Positions 1 to 7,535 of a stretch of DNA of 15,000 nt are shown in pieces. How positions within the stretch are numbered: the first letter of the stretch is position 1; every line of letters begins with the position of its first letter. The translations under genes were made by a program, and so were the position numbers. Where the stretch lies: assembly GCA_009663005.1 (NCBI GenBank), contig CM018903.1, forward strand, positions 14,306,760-14,321,759, read 5' to 3'. This stretch comes from Actinidia chinensis (Eukaryota; Streptophyta; Magnoliopsida; Ericales; Actinidiaceae). Below the pieces are notes generated by a model, which saw only the letters and a program-made list of their open reading frames with translations, searched no databases and had not been told where the DNA came from.

Positions 1-233
1 TGGTGGCGATCAGAAGGGCGTAGGCGAGCTTTTTAATTTTCAAGTATTTGGTCTCGGCTCCTATGAGAACTTTACTGACATAATATACCGATTTTTGAAT
101 TTTGTTCTCTTCTCGAATAAGCACTGCACTTCCTGCGGTCGGCAAGATTGACAGATATATGATGAGTTCTTCACCTACAGTAGGAACTGTAAGTAAGGGT
201 GGCGAGCGAGATATTCTTTGAGCTGCTGGAATG
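1..233 (-). pseudogene. pol: RT-RNase H junction and start of RNase H, cut by window
   Basis: Past the stop at 234 the expected sequence continues after a one-base shift (VAFQQLKEYLA, about 202-236), then shifts again near 203 to read SPPLLTVP. From there it is open to base 1: EELIIYLSI, AGSAVL and VYYVSKVLIGAETKY (YYVSKVL at 65-85), ending LAYALLIAT at the window edge. This is the RT-connected RNase H-like domain, which removes RNA from the RNA-DNA hybrid. The acidic residues further along the domain are outside the window, so activity cannot be judged, but the upstream breaks make it part of the same dead copy. Confidence 0.8.
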
Positions 234-785
234 CTACCTCAGATTTGTCTTCCATTGGAATGCTTGATTTTTTCTTAGAATCTTGAAGAATGGGAGGCAT
301 TTATCAGCTAATTTGGAGACAAATCTATTAAGGGCGGCTATTTTCCTGGTTAATTGTTGCACCTCACGAATATTTCTGGGCGAGCTCATGGAAAGCAAGG
401 CTTGAATCTGGTCCGGATTTGCTTTGATTCCTTGCTTGGTTACCAAAAGTTGAAGGAACTTACCCGAGGAGACACCAAAAATGCACTTGGAAGGATTTAG
501 TATCATTTGGTGCTTCCACAGGATGTCGAATACTTCCTCTAAGTGGGCGATGTGATTTGCAACTTCGAGGCTCTTGACGAGCATATCGTGTATGTGTATT
601 CCATAGTCTTTTCCAATCAGATCTCTGAACATCTTATTTACCAATCTTTGGTATGTCGCCCATGCATTTTTCAAACCAAATGGCATGACTTTGTAGCAGT
701 ATAGCCCCTTCTCGATAATAAAAAAAATCTTCTCCACGTCAGGCAGATGCATTTTGATTTGATGATATCCAGAGAAGGCATCCAT
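234..785 (-). pseudogene. pol: Reverse transcriptase palm/thumb, catalytic motif lost
   Basis: A 183-residue open stretch starts in RT motif A (FMDAFSGYHQI; its catalytic Asp is residue 2). It continues through GLYCYKVMPFGLKNA (about 27-41), then ATYQRLVNKMF (43-53), to the catalytic motif that is normally YVDD. Here it reads HIHD (residues 64-67, codons 585-596): the Tyr and the first Asp are both His, each explained by one base change to CAC. The thumb and connection follow, with LNPSKCIFGV and GIKANPDQIQAL. A stop at 234-236 ends the stretch just before the RNase H region. RT copies element RNA to DNA; loss of a metal-binding Asp would abolish this. The frame break at the 3' end supports an inactive relic. 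Confidence 0.92.
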
Positions 786-1332
786 AAAACTAAGAAGTTC
801 ATATTTTGAGGAGTGTCAACTATCAGGTCGATCTTTGGCAAAGGAAAATTGCCTTTTGGACACGCCTTGTTCAGGTCCGTGAAATCAACACATACTCTCT
901 ACTTTCCCCTTTTTTTGGTGCGATGACGACATTAGCAAGCCAATTCGGATAATGAGACTCTATGATGACATTGACCTTGATGAGCTTAGCCACTTCTTCT
1001 TCTATAACTTTCAATCGTTCAGGGGCAAACTTTTTTCTCTTTTGATGGACTAGGGGATAATCAGCATTGGTGAATAGTTTGTGCATGGCAACCTGGGGAT
1101 CTATCCCAGGAGCGTCGCTCTACGACCAAACAAAGACGTTAAAGTCCTTCTTCAAAAATTCTATCAAAGCACTTTGCAATTCCTTAGTCAACTCTACTCC
1201 AATCATAACATGGCGATCAGGATGGTCCAGATGAATGGAGACTAGGGCAACTTCCTCTAATGGTTTGGTGTTTTCCAATTCCCTGGGGTCTACTAGGGTG
1301 ATTTCCTCCATTTCGTCTCTCAGTGCCCCCAT
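786..1332 (-). pseudogene. pol: Protease-RT linker and N-terminal RT (fingers), broken
   Basis: One frame runs from 1332 to 871 with a single internal TAG at 1120-1122. It reads a linker (LVDPRELENT, FLKKDFNVFVWS), the stop, SDAPGIDPQVAMHK, and then the RT entry segment with QKRKKFAPERL, VIEEEVAKLIK and YPNWLANVVIAPKKG. Near 890-900 it slips: CVDFTDLNKACPKG and FPLPKIDLIVD are in the next frame, and another one-base slip near 790 leads into the following RT segment. These motifs match the start of reverse transcriptase in plant Tat-like elements, where the fingers hold template and incoming nucleotide. There are at least one stop and two frameshifts in about 550 bases. Confidence 0.85.
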
Positions 1333-1359
1333 CTCGGTGTCGTCTAACTGTAATTGCTA

Positions 1360-1868
1360 TTAGCAGCTTAGTTTGGAAGGAGATTCAAATTTCATTGCCG
1401 ATATGAAGCACTGCCTTGCCACCTTTTGGTCGCCATTCGCCTCACCTATCCCTATTGAAGTAGGGAATTTCATCTTTAGGTGATAGGTCGAAGTAACGGC
1501 CATGATTCCTCCTAAAGTTGAGTGACCTAAGATCGCGTTATACGATGAAGGGTAGTCTACCACGATAAAGTCTGTCAAATAGTTATCTAATGGGGCTCTA
1601 CTCTAGGGGTCACTAGTAACTTGATCCACCCAAGTGGGTAAGTGGTATTTCCTCCAAATCCGATCAAAGAAGTATGAAAAGGGTATAGTTTGTCTAAACC
1701 AATTTTCATCTTATTAAAGGCCCAGATGAACAATATATCCGCCGAACACCCATTGTCGACCAGTATCTTCTGCATGTTGAAATTGGCGATGACAACTGAT
1801 TTGACCAAGGCGTCGTTGTGGGGGAGGTGCAAGCCTCTCAGGTCGTCATTGGTAAATGTAATGGGCAA
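1360..1868 (-). pseudogene. pol: Aspartic protease domain of gag-pol, frameshifted
   Basis: The first part (1587-1868) opens with [17 protein letters not shown] and carries the catalytic motif VDNGCSAD at residues 37-44 (codons about 1737-1760), the plant gypsy version of D-T/N-G-S-S. The catalytic Asp is present, and the usual Ser after Gly is Cys. The [11 protein letters not shown] flap-like segment follows. A stop at 1587 and a shift to another frame lead into the second part (1362-1578), with [16 protein letters not shown] and [13 protein letters not shown], normally continuous with the first. Two consecutive stops (1357-1362) close it. The protease would cleave the Gag-Pol polyprotein in the particle. 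Retroviral-type proteases act as dimers; the break here precludes a whole domain. Confidence 0.85.
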
Positions 1869-2079
1869 CTGGGTTAAGGAATCAGGCGAGGAGAGGCTAT
1901 AAACTGCTTCCTTTGCTCGCCCAATGGCGCTTCTGGCATGTCATTTTCTGGACGAGCTTGAACATCCACCGAATCCAAATCTGCCATGGATCACTTGTAT
2001 ATCCCCCCGCGATTGGCCTATTATCGCCATATCTCCTTTCTGGTGAGTTGGGCGGCTGATGATCAACAACATATTTTCT

Positions 2080-2562
2080 TAGGTACCCCTTCTTGATAAG
2101 GTCAGCTATCTGTTCCTTTAGCTAGAAGCAATCTTCCATGTTATGTCTGTGGTCTTAGTGAAACTCACAATATCTATTCTTGTTCCTTTTTCGGGGATCA
2201 GTCTTGATTTTTCCTAGCCACTTAACGAATTCACGTGCTTGATCTCCGTGAGGACTTAGGCGATGGGAGCATTGAGGGGAGGCAACACCAACTCGTTGCC
2301 TTGGATCTCGGTCTGGCCTTTTGTTCCTCACTTCATCTCTATAGTTTAATCGCCTACTTTCAGGTTCTTTCCTCTTATCGTCCCTCCCTCGCCTCCCCCG
2401 CTTAGCCTCGGCTAATTCCTCCGTAGCAATATACTTATCAGCCTTGCTTTGGAGAGTCGACAAGGTTTCAAGGACGTTCTTTGAGAAGGAATCAAACAAC
2501 AGTCCCTGGCAAAGTCCTTCTATCACGACCATTATTACTACCTTGTCACTAGCGTCTTCCAT
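2080..2562 (-). pseudogene. gag: gag C-terminal part with nucleocapsid knuckle
   Basis: The segment starts at MEDASDKVV and runs through [19 protein letters not shown], a lysine/arginine-rich stretch of the kind that binds RNA, to [19 protein letters not shown]. The frame then reads YCEFH, a TAA stop (2155-2157), DHRHNMEDCF, and a TAG stop (2122-2124), followed by [14 protein letters not shown]. Read across the stops this gives C-x2-H-x4-H-x4-C, the knuckle usual in this branch in place of a CCHC zinc knuckle. Both stops lie inside or just after the knuckle. Similarity fades after about 2080, in the linker toward protease, where the frame also changes. Confidence 0.8.
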
Positions 2563-2617
2563 CTCTAGAACAACTTGGTGAATAGCTTCACATAGTCCTT
2601 CAGGCTTTTAGTTTCCT

Positions 2618-3010
2618 CTAGTGAATGGTGAAAAGATGAGAGGTGTTCTTCTGTATGACTCGATAGCTAATGAAATTGGCAACGAAGAGCTTGCTCAGGT
2701 CGCCAAATGAATCGATGGTTCTTGGGGTTAGCTTTCTGAACCATGATCTTGCGGATTCTTTTAAGGTAGTAGAGAATGCCTTGCACATTACTTCATCAAA
2801 ATACCTCTGGAGCAACATCAAGCTCTTGTATGAATCCAGGTGGTCCATAGGATCTGTTTTTCCTTTGAAGATTTCGAGCTTAGTGGGCAGCTTGAACTTG
2901 GAGGAAATCTTGACCCTCATCATCCTCATTGTGAATGATGGCTTGGTCTGCTTGATCAAAGCATCCATAGTTATTGGAGCGCCTGCCCTAATATTGATGG
3001 CACAAGACAA
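2618..3010 (-). pseudogene. gag: gag capsid (Retrotrans_gag-like) domain
   Basis: A 130-residue open stretch carries the hallmarks of the plant retrotransposon Gag capsid domain: [11 protein letters not shown] at about residues 48-58, then ARSWFRKL at about 87-94 and [17 protein letters not shown] at about 98-114, the W...L...I.SF..L...F...F pattern of the family. The segment is in a different frame from the Gag N-terminus before it. It ends at a TAG at 2618-2620, after which the expected continuation ([12 protein letters not shown]) is visible in a second frame and rejoins the next gag segment in a third. Capsid proteins of this family assemble into the particle that packages element RNA. 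The broken frame means this copy cannot supply Gag. Confidence 0.85.
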
Positions 3011-3506
3011 GCATCATCTCTGATCTTTTGGGAGGTGGAATTGTCTCAATGCCTGAGCACCTAGGTATCTCGGTGAGGTGATCTTCCTCTTCGTTTGACC
3101 TCCTCACCCTCCACTTCGGGTTTTGGGGGCGTGGGGGGGGGAGGACCGGGGTTTTCCTCAAACGAACTTCTTTCACTGCAAGTGACGGGACTAGTGATCG
3201 ATGTCACCTGTTTCGTATTCGGCCAGTACTATGGTTGTTTTGGGAATTATCGCCGCCCAATTGGCGAGACCTTTAGACTTTTGGAACTGGTGCTGAAGGA
3301 GGAGGTGGTGGATTATTTGCGATGTGGTGCTGTATAAGGAGGGCATTGTTTTCGTTCATAATTCTCATCTGCTTGGCCATACCATGTATTTCGCGGTAAA
3401 GACCCTTGAGATCTTGAGTTTGATTGGGATTGGCCATTGGATGAGCCCTATCGTCTAAAGGGCTATTGGCACTTAGTCTAGGTAACAAACAGCTGCGCAA
3501 GTGCAT
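2988..3506 (-). pseudogene. gag: gag N-terminal region, proline-rich, broken
   Basis: The first ATG after the primer-binding site (3504-3506) opens a 77-residue stretch ending in a run of prolines (NPPPPPSAP) and a TAA at 3273-3275. The same frame continues through a second in-frame stop (TGA, about 3192-3194) into another stretch with VLPPPRPQNP and an acidic/basic SNEEED segment, closing at 2988. Proline-rich and charged sequence before the capsid domain is usual for plant gypsy Gag. I infer that this was one continuous Gag N-terminus, now carrying two stops and then changing frame before the capsid part. It has no enzymatic role; Gag forms the virus-like particle in the cytoplasm. Confidence 0.6.
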
Positions 3507-3525
3507 AAAAGATTGAGAACTGTCG

Positions 3526-3543
3526 TGCCCATAGACGGCACCA
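3526..3543 (-). other. Primer-binding site of the Ty3/gypsy element
   Basis: The minus strand reads TGGTGCCGTCTATGGGCA, starting with the TGG expected from a tRNA CCA end and lying 3 nt from the LTR terminus. It resembles the TGGCGCCGTCTGTGGG-type site carried by many plant gypsy elements, with C-to-T or G-to-A-like changes. I cannot say with certainty which tRNA primes it. Confidence 0.7.
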
Positions 3544-3546
3544 AAC

Positions 3547-4171
3547 TGTTGTGTAAAAATCTGGAGCGATCAACCAACAGTCACTATTACTCTCGACTTT
3601 GGCACTGAACTTCGGCTTTAACTAGGGTGACTTGCACAGACAACTGAATAAACGTAACTGGCCGGGGTGAGGCCACTCAAAAACCACCCGGCATTGCGAT
3701 CAGACCGAGGCAAGCACACGGAAAGCAATGTAAAGACAGAACTATAAATGCGTATATGCCTGAGTTAAATCATACCTTTTCATAATGAGGGAGTGGCCTT
3801 TATATAGTTGTAGAATGGAGATCCGTATAAGGAAAGTGCGGCATGATCCTGGGGAGGATAAGTTTTTAAAAAGATCTCGGAGATGTTGGAGATAAAATAG
3901 GAGAATGCCATATGGAGATCATTCCGCAATCATAGGTGCCGTTGTGGAGAGGAAGTCTCGTGTAGATGGAGTGCTTATGGAGATACTCTATTCCGGCAAC
4001 GTAGAAGATCTTACCCAATGGCAAATTGGAGAGAGGAGCTCATACACTTATTGGCGAGGTAGTTAATTGGCGATGATAAACCGGGTGATCAGGAGATTCA
4101 AGCAAGATAACGGTATGACTTTTAAGGCAATCTGCCTGCCTTAGATATTTTGCCCACATTAGATTGTAACA
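3547..4171 (-). repeat. 5' LTR of the Ty3/gypsy element (625 bp)
   Basis: On the minus strand the LTR begins TGTTACAATC (from 4171) and ends TTACACAACA (at 3547), giving the usual TG...CA ends. The inner end is fixed well by the primer-binding site 3 nt away. The outer end is inferred from the TG dinucleotide and the TGTTACA/TGTTGTG similarity of the two termini, because the second LTR is outside the window. A TATA box at 3798-3807 divides it into an upstream U3 of about 365 bp and a downstream R-U5 of about 250 bp. Confidence is higher for the 3547 end than for 4171. Confidence 0.75.
3798..3807 (-). promoter_or_regulatory. LTR TATA box
   Basis: The minus strand reads CTATATAAAG here, a near-consensus plant TATA box in the middle of the LTR. 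Transcription would be expected to start roughly 25-35 bases further along the minus strand, around 3765-3775, and run into gag. This is the only strong TATA match in the LTR. Confidence 0.65.
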
Positions 4172-4441
4172 TACTTACGGTACACATTGTTTAAAAGACT
4201 TTGGCTAATAAGAGCACCAAACTAATAGAGCTACTCTTTATCAGTTCATCATTCAATTGCATCCTCCAGTTAGTGTGCTTCTTTTTTATTTGGATTTTTT
4301 GTTCTAAAATCACTTTTTCTAACAAGTAGACATCATTGTTTTGGACCAAAGGATCCAATCCATGAAACTTGATTTTTGTCAACCCCTTGGAAATATGACC
4401 GGCTATGTGCTATAGGCCTTAACCCATGGATCACAAAAGCC
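4172..4441. other. Gene-free stretch between gypsy LTR and next repeat
   Basis: No recognisable gene. A 63-codon open frame on the minus strand (4191-4382) is lysine/leucine-rich with no motif I recognise; at this length in AT-rich DNA it may be chance. A 10-bp imperfect inverted repeat (TATAGGCCTT at 4411-4420, AAAGCCTATA at 4435-4444) sits at the right end, where the next repeat unit begins. Confidence 0.5.
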
Positions 4442-4528
4442 TATAACACCCCAAACTACTAAGATAAATAAGCAAAATAGAATATGAAAGGCATATATAA
4501 ATAAATGATCTAATGAAAATCCAAACAG

Positions 4529-4602
4529 TACGATGTTAGATCCAATCGGGCTTATGCCTAAAGATTTGATTTGGCACAAGTCCGGTTGGATCCAACATCG
4601 TA
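4529..4602. repeat. Foldback: 30-bp arms, 14-bp loop
   Basis: The left arm (4529-4558, starting TACGATGTTAGATCC) and right arm (4573-4602, ending GGATCCAACATCGTA) are reverse complements at 26 of 30 positions, with no gaps and a loop TAAAGATTTGATTT. On either strand two of the four mismatches become G-U pairs in RNA, so a transcript would form a long, nearly perfect stem. It could be a small foldback repeat, a remnant of an inverted duplication, or, less likely, a small-RNA precursor. Confidence 0.75.
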
Positions 4603-5037
4603 TTTAGAGTCACTGGGAGTAGGCCCGAGTCTTTTCTCTAAATCGATCCGGTTGAGGTCACCTGACCACACTATGACTGTTCATTAAACCGTTGAGCATT
4701 AGGGTCATCCTGGTTCCGTCACAACGGTCGGGCCTTTTCCTTAGCAGCCAGAGTATCTTTACAAAGGGCGTGTCCCCTGGACCTTCAAATTAGTCCCACT
4801 TATATAGAATATCATAAGTCTGACCAAGATATAAGAAGTAAAGTGTAGTAAACTATAGACTTCAACAAAATAAATAGTGCACCATGATGTATATTATTTT
4901 CTTTTCTCATTATTTTATCATAAATATAATTTGGAATTTGGGTAATTTTTGTTTTGAAAGTAAGTAGCATACCAAATCACTCACCTAGGGCCTAATGAAT
5001 GCAACTCAAATCGTAATGGTGGTCGATCAGAAGTTTA

Positions 5038-5045
5038 GTGTGAAT
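5038..5045. repeat. Left target-site duplication of the MITE
   Basis: GTGTGAAT, identical to 5585-5592. The identity extends 3 bp further left (TTA) only because the right end of the MITE happens to finish in TTA. Confidence 0.8.
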
Positions 5046-5584
5046 TAAGGGTCATCAAAAATTCCGCGACTCATGGTCCGATCCGGTCCATGGCTCAGAG
5101 AGGCCAAGCCCGGCCCAAACCCAAGCCCAAGCCCAGGATAGCATGGGTTGGGTTTGGATTTAATTTTGGAGCCTGTGGGCCGAATCAAGACCCGGCCCGT
5201 GATCCAACCCGAAGGCCTGGCCCATGACCTGACCCATTACCCACCTCGAAGGCATTAATTTTTTATAACATTTTATATTTTATATGTAAAAAAATAATAT
5301 TTATGGATGATTTCATGTAATTACGCATTAATTTTTTCATCTTTGATATTTTTAGTTTTTTAATTTAAAATAAAATGCATTTAAAAAATAATATTAAAAG
5401 GCCCGTAGGCCCAGGCCCTTTAAGGCTCATGAACAAGAATTGGGTCTCCTCTTTTTGGCCCATGGGCGGTCTGACCCGTTAACTAGTCAAAGCCCATCAA
5501 ACCCGGCTAGAGCCTAACTCGACCTGGCAACAAATGGGTTGGGCTGCCCTGCCCTGCCCTGCCCCGGCCCATTGACAACCCTTA
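5046..5584. mobile_element. hAT-like MITE, 539 bp, GGCCCA-rich
   Basis: The ends are imperfect terminal inverted repeats: TAAGGGTCATCAA (5046-5058) and TTGACAACCCTTA (5572-5584) match at about 11 of 13 positions. The flanks are an exact 8-bp direct repeat, GTGTGAAT, the target-site length of hAT transposons. Inside, both outer thirds are packed with GGCCC/GGGCC/AAGCCC motifs and the centre (about 5255-5400) is strongly AT-rich. There is no transposase, so it would depend on an autonomous hAT element. GGCCCA-rich hAT-type MITEs with TAGGG-like ends are, from memory, common in plants. It lies within the older 4442-6078 unit and is therefore younger than it. Confidence 0.8.
5544..5564. repeat. 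CTGCC short tandem repeat
   Basis: About four copies of a 5-bp CTGCC unit near the right end of the MITE, leading into the CGGCCCATTGACAACC terminus. This probably arose by slippage in the GC-rich arm. Confidence 0.7.
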
Positions 5585-5592
5585 GTGTGAAT
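5585..5592. repeat. Right target-site duplication of the MITE
   Basis: GTGTGAAT, identical to 5038-5045, directly after the MITE terminus CCCTTA. Confidence 0.8.
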
Positions 5593-6078
5593 GAACTGAC
5601 AATCACTGTGAATCAAACAATCATAAAATGAAACTCCTATTTGTTATCAATAGCTAATACATCTACAGGGCTAAATGCAAACTAAAATACCCAACACTCC
5701 CTATACTCATACCATAATCACCGTCACTCCCAACCTAATCACCATGGTTCATCCTCGTTTGGACGTACTATCTCCACGTCATAAAAAACAAAACTATAGT
5801 AAAAAGGAAAATATTGTGAATATTAAAACAATCAATATTTTGACCATTTGATATACCAATCTTGGTGCTAGGAACAAAATACTGAAAATTCACAATCATA
5901 GGGTAGAGCCTCACCGTTGATCTTCCAATTGACCCTTTAAATCAACCAATTTTTGATCGTAAAACTCAGATATATATCTGCTTAAAATAGCCTCAAAAAT
6001 GGATTTAACACGTCGAGGAGGATTGCTTTAGATGTTAAAAGGTCACCCGATTAACCAAAAAAACACTAGGGTGTTATA

Positions 6079-6133
6079 ATTTTTATAGTGAAAACTCCTT
6101 TATATTTTACAATTTGATATTATTGCCCTTGCC
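6079..6133. other. Short AT-rich spacer, nothing recognised
   Basis: AT-rich sequence between the right end of the possible LTR-like unit and the CCA/CCG-rich block. No motif was recognised. Confidence 0.4.
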
Positions 6134-6680
6134 CTAAAATATAAAAGGCAAAAATAAAGGCAATCTAGATCTGAACTCTCTCTTGATTCCTCCAGTGTGT
6201 GTGTGTGTTACACATGCACCATCGCTGCCACATGGCCATACCATCGTCCATTGCCACCAATGCTTATCCACCACTATTGCGACTCGCCGCCGCCACCACG
6301 ACCATACCACCGCCACTGCGTCGCCGCCGAAACTATCACTGTGATGCTGCCGGAACACAACTACACGACCGCCACCGCATGACCTTGCCACTGTCACTAC
6401 GACGATGCAACAATCACAAGCTTAACACTGTCAGTACATCGACACTTGCACTAACTCTTCCTCCACCGCTATAGAATCTCTCACTCAGATTTGAGGCTTA
6501 CAATTTCACCGCGGCCTATCCACCACCACTGCGACATTGCCGCCTTCGTCACCTTTATTCATTTGATAAAATATTTCTCTCTTAGATCTCATGTCTACAC
6601 CACCACTACGCCTTCTATCACCAGTTGCTACCTCCTCCACCTTCCTCCACCTCTGTCAAATCTCTCTCTTTGGTAAATGT
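6134..6680. repeat. CCA/CCG-rich low-complexity block
   Basis: The plus strand is rich in CCA, CCG and CAC triplets (for example CCGCCGCCACCACGACC near 6289) and in CTCTC tracts. Open frames in it translate to His-, Pro- and Thr-rich sequence on one strand and Trp/Gly/Val-rich on the other, in several overlapping frames at once, which is what triplet-biased DNA does by composition. There is no domain. AGATCT-like words with CTCTC recur near 6167, 6477 and 6580, hinting at diverged internal duplication. It may be part of an unrecognised transposon or an old untranslated region. Confidence 0.5.
6195..6208. repeat. (GT)7 microsatellite
   Basis: Seven GT units at the left end of the CCA/CCG-rich block, directly followed by TACACATG. 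Confidence 0.9.
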
Positions 6681-6749
6681 TGCACTAGGTCTATTCATTG
6701 GCCCTTTTTGATTCAACCACAACTGTCTTAGAGATCTAGTAACTATTGT

Positions 6750-7160
6750 CTAAACATATAAATGTATCTATTTGTTAACCGATAACAGATAAAATTATTT
6801 GTACACATAGATAAATTTATCTATTAGTTAATCAATAGATTTATTTGCTTAGTTATTTTTTTATCTCTCAGAACAAATTATACTTTTTATTTATTTCTTG
6901 TGTGTTTATATTAGTTTTAAGAGAGTGAATGCATAATAGAATATAGAAAATATGCAGGCGATAAATGTATATGTTCGTTAATTAATAAATGTATTTATTT
7001 AGTTCTTTTTTTTATCTCTTACGAAAGTGAAATTTATTTGTAAAACCTATAGTGAAATTTATCTATGTAACTAACCAAGAAAGTTTACTGTTTGACTTTT
7101 CGGCAAACTTTTCATAGAAAAAAATTATCTATAGAATGAAGAGTGAAATTTATCTATGAA
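6750..7160. repeat. AT-rich block with diverged direct repeats
   Basis: Two segments of about 70 bp, near 6810-6880 and 6960-7030, align along their length: both start ATAAAT, have a GTTAAT core and run through TTATTT, TTAGTT and a T-rich run to TTTTATCTCT. The word GTGAAATTTAT recurs near 7027, 7051 and 7144. This looks like old local duplication of about 150-bp spacing. No open frame of note and no terminal repeats that would define a MITE. Confidence 0.55.
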
Positions 7161-7316
7161 AAAGTTCATTGAAAAATTGTCAGCCAAAGAAATTGCCGGA
7201 AAGTCACTTGAGGTTTTCCAGAAAAGTCGTCGGTGCTATTTGAAAGTGGCCTCCGGTAGTGGTTTCTGGAAAGGATAGGGATGGGTGGGTGTAATGAGAA
7301 ATAAGAAGGTAGTGTC
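7161..7316. other. Non-coding spacer with GCCGGAAA/GTCGTCGG words
   Basis: This holds TTGCCGGAAAGTCACTTGAGG and GAAAAGTCGTCGGTG, words I associate only loosely with plant repeats. I see no gene. Confidence 0.3.
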
Positions 7317-7535
7317 GCCTTGGTCGCCCGGGTCTTTTCCTTCGCGGTGTCCCCTCCCCGCCTTTTCCCTTTTCCCTTTTGTGCTCTCGCTCCCCCTGTG
7401 TTTGCTTTCTTCTTGGTGCCCCTTCGCGTGCCGTCCCTTTCGCCCCTTCTTTTCCCGGCCCCTTAGCCGCTACTCCCGCTTTGCTTTCTCGTCTTTTCCT
7501 TTTCCTCTTCTTTTTTTCTTTATGCCACCGCGCGC
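7317..7535. repeat. Pyrimidine-rich tract
   Basis: About 220 bp of plus strand made almost entirely of C and T, including a near-tandem CCCTTTT run at 7361-7380 and T-rich runs at about 7500-7523. Overlapping open frames through it (7285-7573) are Ser/Phe/Pro-rich by composition and have no domain, so I do not call a gene. Confidence 0.7.

Larger units (their letters stand above)
1..4171 (-). mobile_element. Ty3/gypsy LTR retrotransposon, Tat-like, 5' part, degenerate
   Basis: This is a minus-strand retrotransposon cut by the window edge at base 1. In element order it shows a 5' LTR, a primer-binding site 3 nt inside the LTR, a gag with a retrotransposon capsid domain and a CX2HX4HX4C-like knuckle, an aspartic protease, reverse transcriptase and the beginning of RNase H. 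Integrase and the 3' LTR would lie outside the window. The domain order and the motifs YCYKVMPFGLKNA and YPNWLANVV are typical of the Tat/Ogre/Retand-like non-chromovirus branch in plants; this clade assignment is from memory of the family, not a tree. Multiple stops and frame changes show that the copy cannot encode a working polyprotein. If the 4171 boundary is right, the target-site duplication next to the LTR would be TACTT (4172-4176); its partner is out of view. Confidence 0.9.
4442..6078. repeat. Possible old solo-LTR-like unit, interrupted by a MITE
   Basis: The ends form a perfect 10-bp inverted pair: TATAACACCC (4442-4451) and GGGTGTTATA (6069-6078). Some plant gypsy LTRs, from memory, begin TGTAACACCC and end GGGTGTTACA; one G-to-A and one C-to-T change would give these ends, as expected from cytosine deamination in an old copy. 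Without the nested hAT-like insertion and its duplicated 8 bp the unit is about 1.09 kb, a plausible LTR size. Against this, I see no flanking target-site duplication, no primer-binding site next to it, and a 10-bp pair 1.6 kb apart can be chance. No coding sequence is present. Confidence 0.3.

Noticed and set aside
1690..1902. Plus-strand open frame over the protease
   Set aside because: Antisense shadow of the gypsy protease; no motif, and the minus strand has clear family matches.
2670..3337. Plus-strand open frames over gag (2670-3023, 3095-3337)
   Set aside because: Antisense shadows of the gag capsid and proline-rich regions.
6134..6676. Several overlapping open frames, His/Pro/Thr-rich or Trp/Gly-rich
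   Set aside because: Product of triplet-biased composition; frames overlap on both strands and carry no domain.
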